From assembly GCF_008001035.1 (NCBI RefSeq), contig NZ_CP042856.1, positions 744,001 to 808,000 of the forward strand: DNA of 64,000 nucleotides. The letters are read 5' to 3'. The notes under the pieces were generated by a model. The model was not told the DNA's origin. It searched no databases and worked only from the letters and a program-made list of their open reading frames with translations. The first letter of the stretch is position 1; the number at the start of each line of letters is the position of its first letter. The position numbers were made by a program, and so were the translations under genes. Positions 8,056-16,707 of this stretch are shown here, in pieces. This stretch comes from Salinibacterium sp. dk2585 (GTDB taxonomy: Bacteria > Actinomycetota > Actinomycetes > Actinomycetales > Microbacteriaceae).

Positions 8056-9081
8056 ATGATCGCACGTCGTTCACACCGAATGAAGTGGATCGCCCTGATG
8101 GCCGCCCCGGCAATGCTGCTGGTGGGCTGCGCGGGCGACTCGGGCGGAGAGGGTGGTGCCGAGGGAGGCACCATGGAGCTCACGCTTGCTCACAGCTACA
8201 ACCCTGACCAGCCGCAGGACCGCTGTGGCGCGGCCGTCATCAAGGAGGAGGTCGAGAAGGCCGACGTTGGCCTCACGATAGAGCTCTACGGTTCGAGCCA
8301 GCTCGGCGGCGACGCTGACCGCATCGCCGCGGTGGCCTCGGGCGACCACGACATCGACATCCAGGGCGCCTCGGCGCTCGGCGCGGTGTACGAGCCCATC
8401 TCGGTGCTCGATGCGGCCTACGCGTTCGACGACGCGGCCCACCTCGCGGAGTTCATGGACAGCGACGCCTCCGACACGGTGATCCAGGGCTTCGCCGACA
8501 CCGCTGGGGTGTACACCCTCGGTGCCTGGTCGGCCGGTGCGCGTCACTTCACGGCCAACTCGCCGATCCGCACGCCCGAGGACCTCGAGGGCATGCGCAT
8601 CCGCTTCCCCGGTTCGCCGCAGTTCCTCATGAACGCGAAGGCGCTCGGCGCCACCGCGACCGAGGTGGCGTACGAGGAGCTCTACCTCGCCCTGCAGCAG
8701 GGCACGGTGGAGGGCCAGGAGAACCCCATCACCAACATCAAGTCGCAGAACCTCGCCGAGGTGCAGGACTACCTGAGCCTCAGCACCCACCAGCTCAACA
8801 CGAACCTGGTCATCATGGGCCAGAAGTGGAACGAGCTGAGCGAGGAGCAGCAGGATGCCCTGACCGACGCGGTTGCGGTCGCGGTCGACGAGGTCACCGC
8901 CTGCGTCGCCGAGGACGAGGAAGCGACGATCGAGGAGTGGCGCACGGGCGGCGACTGGGAGGTCGTCGACGACGTTGACATCGACGCGTTCCAGGAGACG
9001 GCCGTCGCATACCTCGAGGAAAACCTCTCGGGTGAGTCGCTCGAGGTCTTCGAGGCGATCCGCTCCACTTCCTCCAAGTAA
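8056..9081 (+). CDS. TRAP transporter substrate-binding lipoprotein (DctP family)
   Basis: The 341-residue protein has a signal peptide ending in the lipobox LLVGC, with lipidated Cys25, and a Gly/Glu-rich linker. The DctP domain follows, with the ligand-binding stretches RTPEDLEGMRIRFPGS and QGTVEGQENPITNI. The Arg in the first usually binds the carboxylate of the ligand. GAGAGGAAG lies just before the ATG at 8056. It is anchored outside the membrane and delivers the acid to the permease encoded at 5300-7119. Confidence 0.88.
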   Translation: MIARRSHRMKWIALMAAPAMLLVGCAGDSGGEGGAEGGTMELTLAHSYNPDQPQDRCGAAVIKEEVEKADVGLTIELYGSSQLGGDADRIAAVASGDHDIDIQGASALGAVYEPISVLDAAYAFDDAAHLAEFMDSDASDTVIQGFADTAGVYTLGAWSAGARHFTANSPIRTPEDLEGMRIRFPGSPQFLMNAKALGATATEVAYEELYLALQQGTVEGQENPITNIKSQNLAEVQDYLSLSTHQLNTNLVIMGQKWNELSEEQQDALTDAVAVAVDEVTACVAEDEEATIEEWRTGGDWEVVDDVDIDAFQETAVAYLEENLSGESLEVFEAIRSTSSK

Positions 9082-9089
9082 CAGCAGCA

Positions 9090-10073
9090 GTGACGATGAC
9101 GGTGCGCACGGTTCCGACGTTCACGGGTGAGGTGATGCCGGAGCAGCTCGGCATGACACTCATCCACGAGCACGTGTTCGTGATGCACCCCGAACTCGAT
9201 ATGAACCTGCCTCATCCCGAGTGGGATGAGGAGCGGGCCATCGAGCGGGCTGTCGCAGGGCTCGAGCGCCTCCACGCGCTCGGCGTGCGCACCGTCGTCG
9301 ACCTCACCGTGCTCGGCCTCGGCCGAGACGTCGAGCGGGTGCGGCGGGTTGCCGAGCGTTCGCCCGTGCAACTCGTCGCCTCCACCGGCTACTACACGAG
9401 CGACGTGTTGCCGCACTTCTTCCGCACGCACGGCCCCGGCTCCCTCGTCGGCGGCCCGGACCCCCTCGTGGAGCTGTTCGTCGGCGACATCGAGCGCGGC
9501 ATCGCGGGCACGGGCATCCGTGCCGGAATGCTCAAGGTGGCGTCGGATGCCGAGGGCATTACGCAGGACGTCGCGCGCGTCTTCCGCGCGGCGGCCATCG
9601 CACACGAGCACACCGGCGTGCCCATCACGACCCACTCGCACGCCCCGTCGAGGGGTGGGCTCGAGCAGCAGGACCTGCTCGAGCGGCTCGGTGTGTCACT
9701 CGACCGCGTCGTGATCGGCCACAGCGGCGATTCCGAGGACCTCGGCTACTTGCGCGAGCTGGCCGCGCGCGGCTCCTTCCTCGGCTTTGACCGTTTCGGC
9801 ATGGAGCACATGGGGTCGGATGAGACGCGCATTCGTAATCTCTTCGCCCTCATCGAGGAGGGTTACGCGCGGCAACTCGTCGTGTCGCACGACGCCGCGT
9901 TCTTCAGCCGGGTGACCCCTCCCTCCTGGCGTGCCGCCACCACCCCCAACTGGCACATGGAGCACCTGTCTCGCACGGTCCTTCCCCGACTCCGGTCGGA
10001 GGGCATCGACGATGCGACGATCGTGCAGCTCATGACCCACAATCCGCGCCGCGTGCTCTGCGGCGACGACTAG
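9090..10073 (+). CDS. phosphotriesterase-family metal-dependent hydrolase
   Basis: The 327-residue TIM-barrel enzyme keeps every metal ligand of the phosphotriesterase family: His26 and His28 in HEH, Lys149 (the usual carboxylated lysine), His182, His211 and Asp268. Members hydrolyse lactones, phosphotriesters or related esters. In this operon with a TRAP importer and shikimate enzymes, a lactone or ester of a cyclic acid is a reasonable but untested substrate. It starts 8 bases after the binding protein; an ATG two codons further in is an alternative start, and the ribosome site is weak for both. Confidence 0.8.
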   Translation: MTMTVRTVPTFTGEVMPEQLGMTLIHEHVFVMHPELDMNLPHPEWDEERAIERAVAGLERLHALGVRTVVDLTVLGLGRDVERVRRVAERSPVQLVASTGYYTSDVLPHFFRTHGPGSLVGGPDPLVELFVGDIERGIAGTGIRAGMLKVASDAEGITQDVARVFRAAAIAHEHTGVPITTHSHAPSRGGLEQQDLLERLGVSLDRVVIGHSGDSEDLGYLRELAARGSFLGFDRFGMEHMGSDETRIRNLFALIEEGYARQLVVSHDAAFFSRVTPPSWRAATTPNWHMEHLSRTVLPRLRSEGIDDATIVQLMTHNPRRVLCGDD

Positions 10074-10114
10074 ACGCGACCCCCTGCCTGTCGGTCTGGG
10101 AAGTCCCTGAGAAC

Positions 10115-10120
10115 TATGGT
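10115..10120 (+). promoter_or_regulatory. -10 element of a leaderless promoter
   Basis: TATGGT lies 6 bases before the GTG at 10127, with no ribosome site. The regulator may therefore have its own promoter even though it follows the operon closely. Confidence 0.45.
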
Positions 10121-10126
10121 GAGAAC

Positions 10127-10762
10127 GTGACCGAAGCTCCTGTGCGCCGCCGAGATCGAGAGCGCACGCGCTCCGAACTCCTGAGGGTCGCCACCGAGGC
10201 GTTCGCGCAGTCCGGCTACGACGGCACCCGGGTCGATGAGATCGCGGAGCGCACCCAGACGACCAAGCGGATGATCTACTACTACTTCGGCAGCAAGGAG
10301 AAGCTGTACCTCGCCGTGCTCGAGAACGCCTACCGCGGCATCCGCGAGGCAGAGCAGTCGCTCCAGGTCGGCGACCTCGAGCCGGTCGAGGCGGTGCGAC
10401 GCCTCGCCGAACTCACCTACGACCACCATCGCAATCACACCGAGTTCATCCGCCTGGTGTCGATCGAAAACATCAATCACGGGCGCTTCATCCGCCACCT
10501 CGACTCGCTGCGCGACCTGAACCAGCCCGCGCTCGGCCTGCTCGAGGACGTGTTGGAGCGCGGACGGCATGACGGGAGCCTGCGCTCCGACGTCGACTCG
10601 ATTGACGTGCACCTCATGATCAGCTCGTACTGCTTCTTCCAGGTCGCGAACCAGCACACCTTCGGCTACCTCTTCGAGCGCGACCTCATGGCGGAGGACC
10701 GCCGCGATCACTACCGTGACCTCATCGGGGATGTCGTCGTGGCTTGGCTCTCACGCCGCTAG
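10127..10762 (+). CDS. TetR/AcrR-family transcriptional regulator
   Basis: The 211-residue protein starts with a classic TetR DNA-binding domain: RSELLRVATEAFAQSGYDGTRVDEIAERTQTTKRMIYYYFGSKEKLY covers about residues 15-60 and contains the helix-turn-helix. The C-terminal domain is all-helical, as expected for ligand binding. It is the last gene of the TRAP/shikimate cluster and is the best candidate to bind the palindromes at 5175 and 5225. Its ligand is unknown. Confidence 0.85.
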   Translation: MTEAPVRRRDRERTRSELLRVATEAFAQSGYDGTRVDEIAERTQTTKRMIYYYFGSKEKLYLAVLENAYRGIREAEQSLQVGDLEPVEAVRRLAELTYDHHRNHTEFIRLVSIENINHGRFIRHLDSLRDLNQPALGLLEDVLERGRHDGSLRSDVDSIDVHLMISSYCFFQVANQHTFGYLFERDLMAEDRRDHYRDLIGDVVVAWLSRR

Positions 10763-10888
10763 ACGCCGCCGTGTCCGCTGCGGACAGGTCTCGCGCCCGG
10801 TGGACGCGCCGGAAACCATCCCCATCCTCGATTCGGGGGACAAATCGGAGGCTCTTTCGCACGCGGCGACCGCTCCGTTAGCTCGCCT

Positions 10889-11006
10889 GTACCCCGTTCG
10901 CGCCCCAGTATGGGGCACATCCGGTATATCTGTACCCCGTTTTGCTTGAACGGCGTACCCCGATCGACCTAGAGTCGAGCCAAGGCCGCACGGGCTATCG
11001 GGGTAC
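10889..11006 (+). promoter_or_regulatory. array of GTACCCCG boxes upstream of the CAP-domain gene
   Basis: GTACCCCG occurs in direct orientation at 10889, 10932 and 10955, and inverted (CGGGGTAC) at 10999. The starts are 43, 23 and 44 bases apart, close to four, two and four helical turns. A separate perfect inverted repeat, GCCCCA/TGGGGC, lies at 10902-10916. The array ends 30 bases before the ATG at 11036, and 10763-10888 holds nothing else I can identify. This looks like a cooperative binding region for one regulator, which is not identified. Confidence 0.55.
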
Positions 11007-11035
11007 AACGAAGAAACAGGCGAGGGGAGCAGCGC

Positions 11036-11854
11036 ATGAAACGTTCAGCGCTCCTTGTCGCCGCCTTCAGCGTCATCATGACGGTCGCCCTTCCCTTCGT
11101 CGGCGGTGGCGGTCCGTCCCTCTTCTCCGCGACGCGCGCGCAAGCCGACCAGGCGCACGTCCCCACCTTCGCCTCAGACCCCCTGATCGTCGCCGAGCCG
11201 CCGGAGACGGATGCCCGCACGGTCACCGCCGCGCGCCCCGCCGCAGAGCTCGCGAGCGACACGGAGCACCTCGCGCAGCGACCCATCCCCGCCGTCGCGG
11301 CCGTCGAGACGGCCGAACGCCGCACCGCGGTCGAGGCCGTCGGACTCGCCTGCCCGACGGCGGGCGGGGGCACTGCGGCGACGGCGCCCGCGCGCGTCGC
11401 CGGCGGCGGTGCCATCACGGGCACGACGGCAGCCGACCTCGCCGCCTTCGCCGCGCAGTACAACGCCATCCGTGTTGCCAACTGCCTACAGCCCGTGCCC
11501 TCCGAGAACTTCCGCTACGACTCCTGCATGGAGGACCGCCTCATCTGGATGGCCGAGGACCCGAGCGACGACCCGCTCAGCGCGTGGGGGCACATGGGGT
11601 CAGTGCGCAGCGACGGCGTGCCGAGCGTCGGCTGCGACGGCAACCTTGCCGGCGGCAGCGGCGACACCGGGGCATCCGTCGCCGACAAGTGGTGGAGCTC
11701 AGGCGCCCACCGCGCCTCGCTCTACAAGCCAGGCTATGAGGGGGCCATCGCAGGCGTGTGCGTCTACTTCGCGGCGACCCACGGCGGCGTCGGCACGACC
11801 TTCAATGAGGCGCCCAACTTCATGCGTGCCGCGGCCCGCTGGGGCGGATGCTGA
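11036..11854 (+). CDS. secreted CAP/SCP-like domain protein
   Basis: The 272-residue protein has an N-terminal signal sequence, an Ala/Glu-rich spacer (about 40-125) and a CAP-like domain from about 138 to the end. The domain begins FAAQYNAIRVANC and contains GHMG and SSGAHRASLY. It keeps two His at plausible CAP positions, but the usual Glu in the GEN-type motif appears to be replaced (CDGNLAGG). Six Cys, almost all in the domain, suggest disulfides outside the cell. GAGGGGAGC is a good ribosome site. The function is unknown; bacterial CAP proteins often act at the cell wall. The box array upstream implies regulated expression. Confidence 0.7.
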   Translation: MKRSALLVAAFSVIMTVALPFVGGGGPSLFSATRAQADQAHVPTFASDPLIVAEPPETDARTVTAARPAAELASDTEHLAQRPIPAVAAVETAERRTAVEAVGLACPTAGGGTAATAPARVAGGGAITGTTAADLAAFAAQYNAIRVANCLQPVPSENFRYDSCMEDRLIWMAEDPSDDPLSAWGHMGSVRSDGVPSVGCDGNLAGGSGDTGASVADKWWSSGAHRASLYKPGYEGAIAGVCVYFAATHGGVGTTFNEAPNFMRAAARWGGC

Positions 11855-11904
11855 GCCGGTAGCCTTGCGTCGAGCTCCATGGCGGAGCACGAGGGAGCGA
11901 TCGG

Positions 11905-12909
11905 ATGTCACTGCGCTGGGGAATCCTCGGACCGGGCGGAATTGCCCGCGCCCAGACCCGCGACCTGCTCGCCAATGGCTTCACGGTCACGGCCGTCGGC
12001 TCCAGGCGGCTCGATGCCGCTCAAACATTCGCTGACGAGTTCGGCATCCCCGCGGCGCACGGTTCCTACGCCGAGCTGGTCGCAGACCCCGAGGTCGACG
12101 TCGTCTACATTGCGACGCCGCACCCCTTCCACGTCTCGGCCGCGCTGCTGGCGCTCGAGGCGGGCAAGCACGTGCTCGTCGAGAAGCCCTTCACGGTGAC
12201 GGCGGCGGATGCCCGTGCCGTCGTCGACCTCGCACGGGAGCGGGGTCTCGTCGTGCTCGAGGCCATGTGGACGCGCTTCCTGCCCCACATGGCGCGCATC
12301 CGCGAGAGCATCGCGGCCGGAGAGTTGGGGGAGGTCATGACCCTCATCGCCGACCACGACCAGCTGCTGCCCTCCGACCCGGCGCACCGGCTGCAGGACC
12401 CGGCCCTCGGCGGTGGGGCGCTCCTCGACCTCGGCATCTACCCCGTCTCGTTCGCGCACGACCTCTTCGGCACGCCGACGGCCGTGCACGCGAGCGCGAC
12501 CTTCACGCCGACGGGCGTCGACCGCCAGACGGCCGTCGTGCTGGAGTTCGAGGGCGACCGGCGCGCGGTGCTCCACACGGCCCTCGACACCCTCGGCCCC
12601 AACAGAGCATCCGTGATCGGCGCGCTCGGGCGCATCGAGATCGACCCCGTCTGGTACACGCCAACGGGCTTCACTCGCTATGACAGCGCGGGTGCGGTGG
12701 TCGAGCGCCATGAGGCGGGCCAGGGGGACCACTCGGCTCCCGGCAGTCGCGGAATGCAGTGGCAGGCATGGGAGCTCGAACGGCTCGTGGCTGAGGGTCG
12801 CACGGAGTCCGAACTGCTCAGCCCGGACGAGTCCGTGCAGATCATGCAGACGCTCGACACCATCCGCGAGCGGATCGGCCTGCGCTATCCCATGGATATT
12901 GACGCATAG
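11905..12909 (+). CDS. Gfo/Idh/MocA family NAD(P)-dependent oxidoreductase
   Basis: The 334-residue protein has an N-terminal Rossmann fold (GILGPGGIARAQ) and the family motif VEKPFTVTAADA with its catalytic-site Lys. A C-terminal alpha/beta domain contains GGGALLDLGIYPV. Enzymes of this type oxidise or reduce sugars, inositols or diols, often as trans-1,2-dihydrobenzene-1,2-diol dehydrogenase homologues. GAGGGAG lies before the ATG. Its neighbours give no hint of substrate, and it appears to stand alone. Confidence 0.85.
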   Translation: MSLRWGILGPGGIARAQTRDLLANGFTVTAVGSRRLDAAQTFADEFGIPAAHGSYAELVADPEVDVVYIATPHPFHVSAALLALEAGKHVLVEKPFTVTAADARAVVDLARERGLVVLEAMWTRFLPHMARIRESIAAGELGEVMTLIADHDQLLPSDPAHRLQDPALGGGALLDLGIYPVSFAHDLFGTPTAVHASATFTPTGVDRQTAVVLEFEGDRRAVLHTALDTLGPNRASVIGALGRIEIDPVWYTPTGFTRYDSAGAVVERHEAGQGDHSAPGSRGMQWQAWELERLVAEGRTESELLSPDESVQIMQTLDTIRERIGLRYPMDIDA

Positions 12910-12939
12910 TCAGCATTCTCCCGAACAGGGGTCGCCCAC

Positions 12940-12945
12940 TACTAT
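12940..12945 (+). promoter_or_regulatory. -10 element of a leaderless promoter
   Basis: TACTAT lies 6 bases before the GTG at 12952. No ribosome site is visible, so the spacing supports this start. Confidence 0.45.
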
Positions 12946-12951
12946 GAGCGG

Positions 12952-14541
12952 GTGATCGAGCAGGAGACACCCCCGGGTCCCCGCCGCACGGCAACCCGAG
13001 GCCGCGCGCCCTCCCGGGCTCTGCTCGCGAGCGCCTCGTCATGGTTCGCGGCGCGGCCGCGCGCCGTGCTCGCGGTCGCCGCCGGCGTCATCGTCGCGGC
13101 CATGGGCACCGGAGCCGTCGCGGCAGGTGCCAGCGCGGCGCGCTCCACCGCCGCGTCGGTCGTCGTCCAGTCGGAGGCGCCAGGGGCCCGGGTCGTCCCT
13201 GAACTCACCGCCGCGCCCGTCAAGGCGCGCACCTGCGCCGTCGACACGAGCGATCCGGCGTTCGCAGCGCTTGCGGCATCGGTCATCAACGTCACGACGG
13301 GGGAGCAGCTCCTCAGCCGCGGCGGTGACGAGCCTGCGGCATCCGCCGCCCTCCACAAGCTGCACACGGCGGCCGTCGCGCTCAAGACCCTCGGCCCCGA
13401 CACTCGACTCGTCACGCGCGTCTACGAGGGCAGCATCAAGGGCAGCATCGTGATCGTGGGCGGGGGAGACCCCACCCTCAGTGCGCTGCCCGAAGGCGCC
13501 GAGGGAGTGTACCCGGGTGCCCCTCGCATGAGCGAGCTGGCCAGCCAGACGCGGGCCTCCCTCGACCGGCTCTACCCGGGCGAACCACGGCGCGAGGGCT
13601 GGTTCGACCGCCGCGACGACGCGGAGGAGAGGGAGCCGGCAGCGGAGGGCGAGGAGGAACGGCGCACGCTCCGGGAACTGCTGGACCGCGACCCGAAACC
13701 GGACTGGGAGGTAACCCAGGTCGTCGTCGACGCGGGCCTGTGGGCGCACGGCGACAAATGGGATGCCACCTGGCCCGCCGCTGGGTCCGGCGAGCAGGCG
13801 AACATCCTGCCGCTGATGGTCGACGGCGATCGAACCGACCCGGCCGTCGTCGCGAGCCCGCGCACGGGCGACCCCGTCGGCACCGCGACCGCGGCCTTCA
13901 TCGGCGCCCTCGGGCTGTCCGCGGCACCCGAGGTCATCCACGGTGGGGCCATCACCGATCGGCCGCTCCTCGCCGAGGTGTATTCGCAGCCTGTCTCGGT
14001 GCTCGTGCAGCACATGCTGCTGCTGAACGACAACACCCTCGCCGACATGCTCGCGCGGCTCTCCTCGAAGGCAATCGGCGGGGATGGCTCGGCCGCCTCG
14101 CTGCAGCAGCTCTACGAATCGGCGCTCCTCGACCACGAGATCGCGAGTGACGGCTTCGTCGCCAAGGACGGTTCCGGCCTCAGCGGCGAGAGCGCAGCGC
14201 ACCCCGCGCAGACAGCGCGGCTCCTCGCCGTCATCGCCTCGGGCTACCCCGGCCTCGAACCCGTCCATGCGGCGCTCCCCGTCGCGGGCGTATCCGGCCC
14301 CATGGCGCACCGCTTCAGCGGCGAGCTCTCGGCGGTGCATTCCGCATTCGGCGGCGTCGGCAGCGCGGGCGACGCGGCGACCACGCTCGGGGGCATCCTG
14401 ACGGCAGCCGATGGCACGGTGCTCGCGCTCGCGCTGCAGTCGACGGGCGAGGTCACGAGCGCCACAGGCCTCGCGCTCGAGAGCCTCGTCGCCGAGATCC
14501 ACGCGTGCGGCGACAACCTCGCCAACGTGCACGCGCCCTAG
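12952..14541 (+). CDS. PBP4/DacB-like protein with degenerate active-site motifs (probable pseudoenzyme)
   Basis: The 529-residue protein has one N-terminal membrane segment (about 38-60) and the fold of D-Ala-D-Ala carboxypeptidase/endopeptidase PBP4. Conserved landmarks remain: LKTLGPDTRL, GGGDPTL, DGSGLS (406-411) and VAGVSGPMAHRF. The three catalytic motifs are lost. The serine of SxxK aligns with Ala133 (A-L-H-K, Lys136 kept), SxN reads N-D-N at 359-361, and the KTG position reads A-F-G at about 465-467. An acidic/basic low-complexity insert occupies about 215-248. It is likely a membrane-anchored wall-binding or regulatory protein rather than a peptidase. The frame is intact, so it is not an obvious pseudogene. 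Confidence 0.75.
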   Translation: MIEQETPPGPRRTATRGRAPSRALLASASSWFAARPRAVLAVAAGVIVAAMGTGAVAAGASAARSTAASVVVQSEAPGARVVPELTAAPVKARTCAVDTSDPAFAALAASVINVTTGEQLLSRGGDEPAASAALHKLHTAAVALKTLGPDTRLVTRVYEGSIKGSIVIVGGGDPTLSALPEGAEGVYPGAPRMSELASQTRASLDRLYPGEPRREGWFDRRDDAEEREPAAEGEEERRTLRELLDRDPKPDWEVTQVVVDAGLWAHGDKWDATWPAAGSGEQANILPLMVDGDRTDPAVVASPRTGDPVGTATAAFIGALGLSAAPEVIHGGAITDRPLLAEVYSQPVSVLVQHMLLLNDNTLADMLARLSSKAIGGDGSAASLQQLYESALLDHEIASDGFVAKDGSGLSGESAAHPAQTARLLAVIASGYPGLEPVHAALPVAGVSGPMAHRFSGELSAVHSAFGGVGSAGDAATTLGGILTAADGTVLALALQSTGEVTSATGLALESLVAEIHACGDNLANVHAP

Positions 14542-14560
14542 GCCGACCCGGCGAACGCAA

Positions 14561-14566
14561 TAGGAT
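14561..14566 (+). promoter_or_regulatory. -10 element of a leaderless promoter
   Basis: TAGGAT lies 6 bases before the ATG at 14573, with no ribosome site, which fits a leaderless transcript. Confidence 0.5.
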
Positions 14567-14572
14567 AGCGGT

Positions 14573-15151
14573 ATGTCCCGCGCTCTGTTCATCATCGACG
14601 TGCAGAACGACTTCACTGAGGGCGGAGCCCTCGGCGTCGATGGGGGAACCGCCGTCGCGCAGGGCATCACCCGCTACCTCGCGGCGCACGGGGAGCACTA
14701 TTCGGAGGTGTTCGCATCCCGCGACTGGCATGACGCGGAGGGCGACAACGGCGGTCACTTCGCGCTCGAGGCGGCACCCGACTTCGTCACGACCTGGCCC
14801 GTGCACTGCGTCGCCGACACCGCCGGAGCCGACTACCACCGCGAACTCGACACGAGCGCCGTGACGGTGCACGTGCGCAAGGGGCAGGGCGTGCCCGCCT
14901 ACTCGATCTTCGAGGGAACGACGGATGCCGGTGAGACGGTTGCCGAGGCGCTCGCGGCCCGCGGCGTGACCGAGGTCGATGTCGTCGGCATCGCCACCGA
15001 CCACTGCGTGCTCGCCTCGGCATCCGACGCGCTCAAGGCGGGGCTCAGCGTGACCGTCTTCACCGACCTCATTGCGGGCGTCGGGCGGGAGTCCAGCGAG
15101 GCAGCGCTCGCCGAGCTGGAACGCGCCGGGGCGATCATCCGCACGTCCTGA
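14573..15151 (+). CDS. pncA: nicotinamidase (isochorismatase family)
   Basis: The 192-residue protein has the catalytic triad of nicotinamidase: Asp10 in IIDVQNDF, a Lys in VRKGQ at about 103 and a Cys in TDHCV at about 144. The metal-site motif SRDWH is also present. It deamidates nicotinamide to nicotinate in NAD salvage and is cytosolic. It stands alone, with no NAD genes next to it. Isochorismatase-like hydrolases share the fold, but the metal site supports PncA. Confidence 0.85.
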   Translation: MSRALFIIDVQNDFTEGGALGVDGGTAVAQGITRYLAAHGEHYSEVFASRDWHDAEGDNGGHFALEAAPDFVTTWPVHCVADTAGADYHRELDTSAVTVHVRKGQGVPAYSIFEGTTDAGETVAEALAARGVTEVDVVGIATDHCVLASASDALKAGLSVTVFTDLIAGVGRESSEAALAELERAGAIIRTS

Positions 15152-15230
15152 ACACTCGCGAAGCACCACGGCTTCGCACGGAACCACCAGAAGGTTGACG
15201 CCGTCTCGGCGCCAGAAAGGACCACAACCG

Positions 15231-16013
15231 ATGGACAAGACCTGCGCCTCCGCCGCGGAGGCCGTCTCCCGCATCACCGAGGGCTCGTCCCTCGCGGTGG
15301 GCGGGTTCGGCCTCGTCGGCGTTCCCATGGCCCTCATCACCGCCCTGCGCGACCAGGGCACGGGCGGCCTCGAGGTCGTCTCGAACAACTGTGGAGTCGA
15401 CGGCTGGGGGCTCGGCGAGCTCCTGAGCAACAAGCGCATCCGCCGCGTCATCGCCTCCTACATCGGTGAGAACAAGGAATTCGGCCGCCAGTACCTGAGC
15501 GGCGAGATCGAGGTCGAGCTGACCCCGCAGGGCACGCTCGCCGAGCGGCTCCGCGCCGGTGGCGCGGGCATCCCCGCCTTCTTCACGGCGACGGGCGTCG
15601 GCACCATGGTGTCCGAGGGTGGCATGCCCTGGCGTTACGACGCAGAGGGCAACGTCATCACGGAGTCGCCCGCCAAGGAGGTGCGCACCTTCGACTCGCT
15701 CGGCACGGAGCGTGAGTACGTGCTCGAGAAGGGCATCCGCACCGACTTCGCGCTCGTGCGCGCCGCCAAGGGCGACCGTCACGGCAACCTCGTCTTCGAG
15801 AAGTCGACGCGCAACTTCAACCCGCTCGCCGCGATGGCGGGCCGCGTGACGATCGCAGAGGTAGACGAGCTGGTCGAGCCGGGCGAGATCGACCCCGACG
15901 AGGTGCACCTCTCTGGCATCTTCGTCGACCACATCGTGCAGCTCACGCCGGAACAGGCGAACGACCTGCCCATCGAGAAGGTCACCGTGCGCGACCGCCA
16001 GGAGGAGAACTGA
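15231..16013 (+). CDS. 3-oxoacid CoA-transferase subunit A
   Basis: The 260-residue protein is the alpha subunit of a class I CoA-transferase (SCOT/PcaI type). It has the N-terminal glycine-rich GGFGLVGVP loop and [14 protein letters not shown]. It transfers CoA from succinyl-CoA or acetyl-CoA to a 3-oxoacid, usually acetoacetate or 3-oxoadipate. AAAGG lies 13 bases before the ATG, and the B subunit follows by 2 bases. The overall look is closest to succinyl-CoA:acetoacetate transferase, but sequence alone does not exclude 3-oxoadipate. Confidence 0.85.
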   Translation: MDKTCASAAEAVSRITEGSSLAVGGFGLVGVPMALITALRDQGTGGLEVVSNNCGVDGWGLGELLSNKRIRRVIASYIGENKEFGRQYLSGEIEVELTPQGTLAERLRAGGAGIPAFFTATGVGTMVSEGGMPWRYDAEGNVITESPAKEVRTFDSLGTEREYVLEKGIRTDFALVRAAKGDRHGNLVFEKSTRNFNPLAAMAGRVTIAEVDELVEPGEIDPDEVHLSGIFVDHIVQLTPEQANDLPIEKVTVRDRQEEN

Positions 16014-16015
16014 TC

Positions 16016-16690
16016 ATGGCTTCCGAACTCAAGAAGCTGAGCCGCGACCAGATGGCGTTCCGCGCCTCGCTCGAGCTCGAGGACGGTATGTACGTCAACC
16101 TCGGCATCGGCATGCCGACGCTCATTCCCAATCACCTCCCGGCCGACAAGACGATCGTGCTGCACTCCGAGAACGGCATCCTCGGCACGGGCCCCTACCC
16201 GTGGCGCGGTGAAGAGGACCCCAAGCTCATCAACGCGGGCAAGGAGACGGTCACGACCCTCCCCGGTGCCTCCTTCTTCGACTCGGCGCAGAGCTTCGCG
16301 ATGATCCGCGGTGGCCACATCAATGCGGCCGTGCTCGGCTCCATGCAGGTGGCGGAGAACGGCGACATCGCCAACTGGGCTGTACCGGGCAAGATGGTCA
16401 AGGGCATGGGCGGCGCGATGGACCTCGTCAACGGCGCCGACCGCGTGATCGTGCTCATGGAGCACGTCGCGAAGGACGGCAGCCCCAAGGTCGTCGAGCG
16501 CTGCTCCCTCCCGCTCACGGGCAAGGGCTGCGTCGAGCGCATCATCACCGACATGGCGGTCATCGACGTGACGCCCGAGGGTCTCGTGCTGCGCGAGGTC
16601 GCCCCCGGCATCACTGTCGATGAGGTCGTCGCGGCGACCGGCGCCAAGCTTGCCGTGCCCGAGACGCCCACCGAGATGCGCGTCGCCTAA
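16016..16690 (+). CDS. 3-oxoacid CoA-transferase subunit B
   Basis: The 224-residue beta subunit holds the catalytic glutamate in SENGILGTG and the conserved INAGKETVT and [10 protein letters not shown] stretches. With subunit A it forms the ScoAB/PcaIJ-type transferase. GGAGGAG sits 7 bases before the ATG, and a strong hairpin follows the stop, so the two subunits form a closed two-gene unit. Confidence 0.88.
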   Translation: MASELKKLSRDQMAFRASLELEDGMYVNLGIGMPTLIPNHLPADKTIVLHSENGILGTGPYPWRGEEDPKLINAGKETVTTLPGASFFDSAQSFAMIRGGHINAAVLGSMQVAENGDIANWAVPGKMVKGMGGAMDLVNGADRVIVLMEHVAKDGSPKVVERCSLPLTGKGCVERIITDMAVIDVTPEGLVLREVAPGITVDEVVAATGAKLAVPETPTEMRVA

Positions 16691-16707
16691 GCGAACCCCC
16701 TGGTCGA

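Noticed and set aside
9090-10073. Assigning pesticide (organophosphate) hydrolysis to the phosphotriesterase-family enzyme
   Set aside because: The metal site is shared by the whole family, including lactonases; the operon points to organic-acid metabolism.
10716-10949. Possible small gene between tetR and the CAP-domain gene
   Set aside because: No ribosome site or family look. It covers the GTACCCCG box array, which explains the region better as regulatory DNA.
13039-14670. Minus-strand open frame of 543 codons opposite the PBP4-like gene
   Set aside because: No family features, an Arg/Glu/Ala-rich composition and no plausible start. The plus-strand frame carries recognisable PBP4 landmarks.
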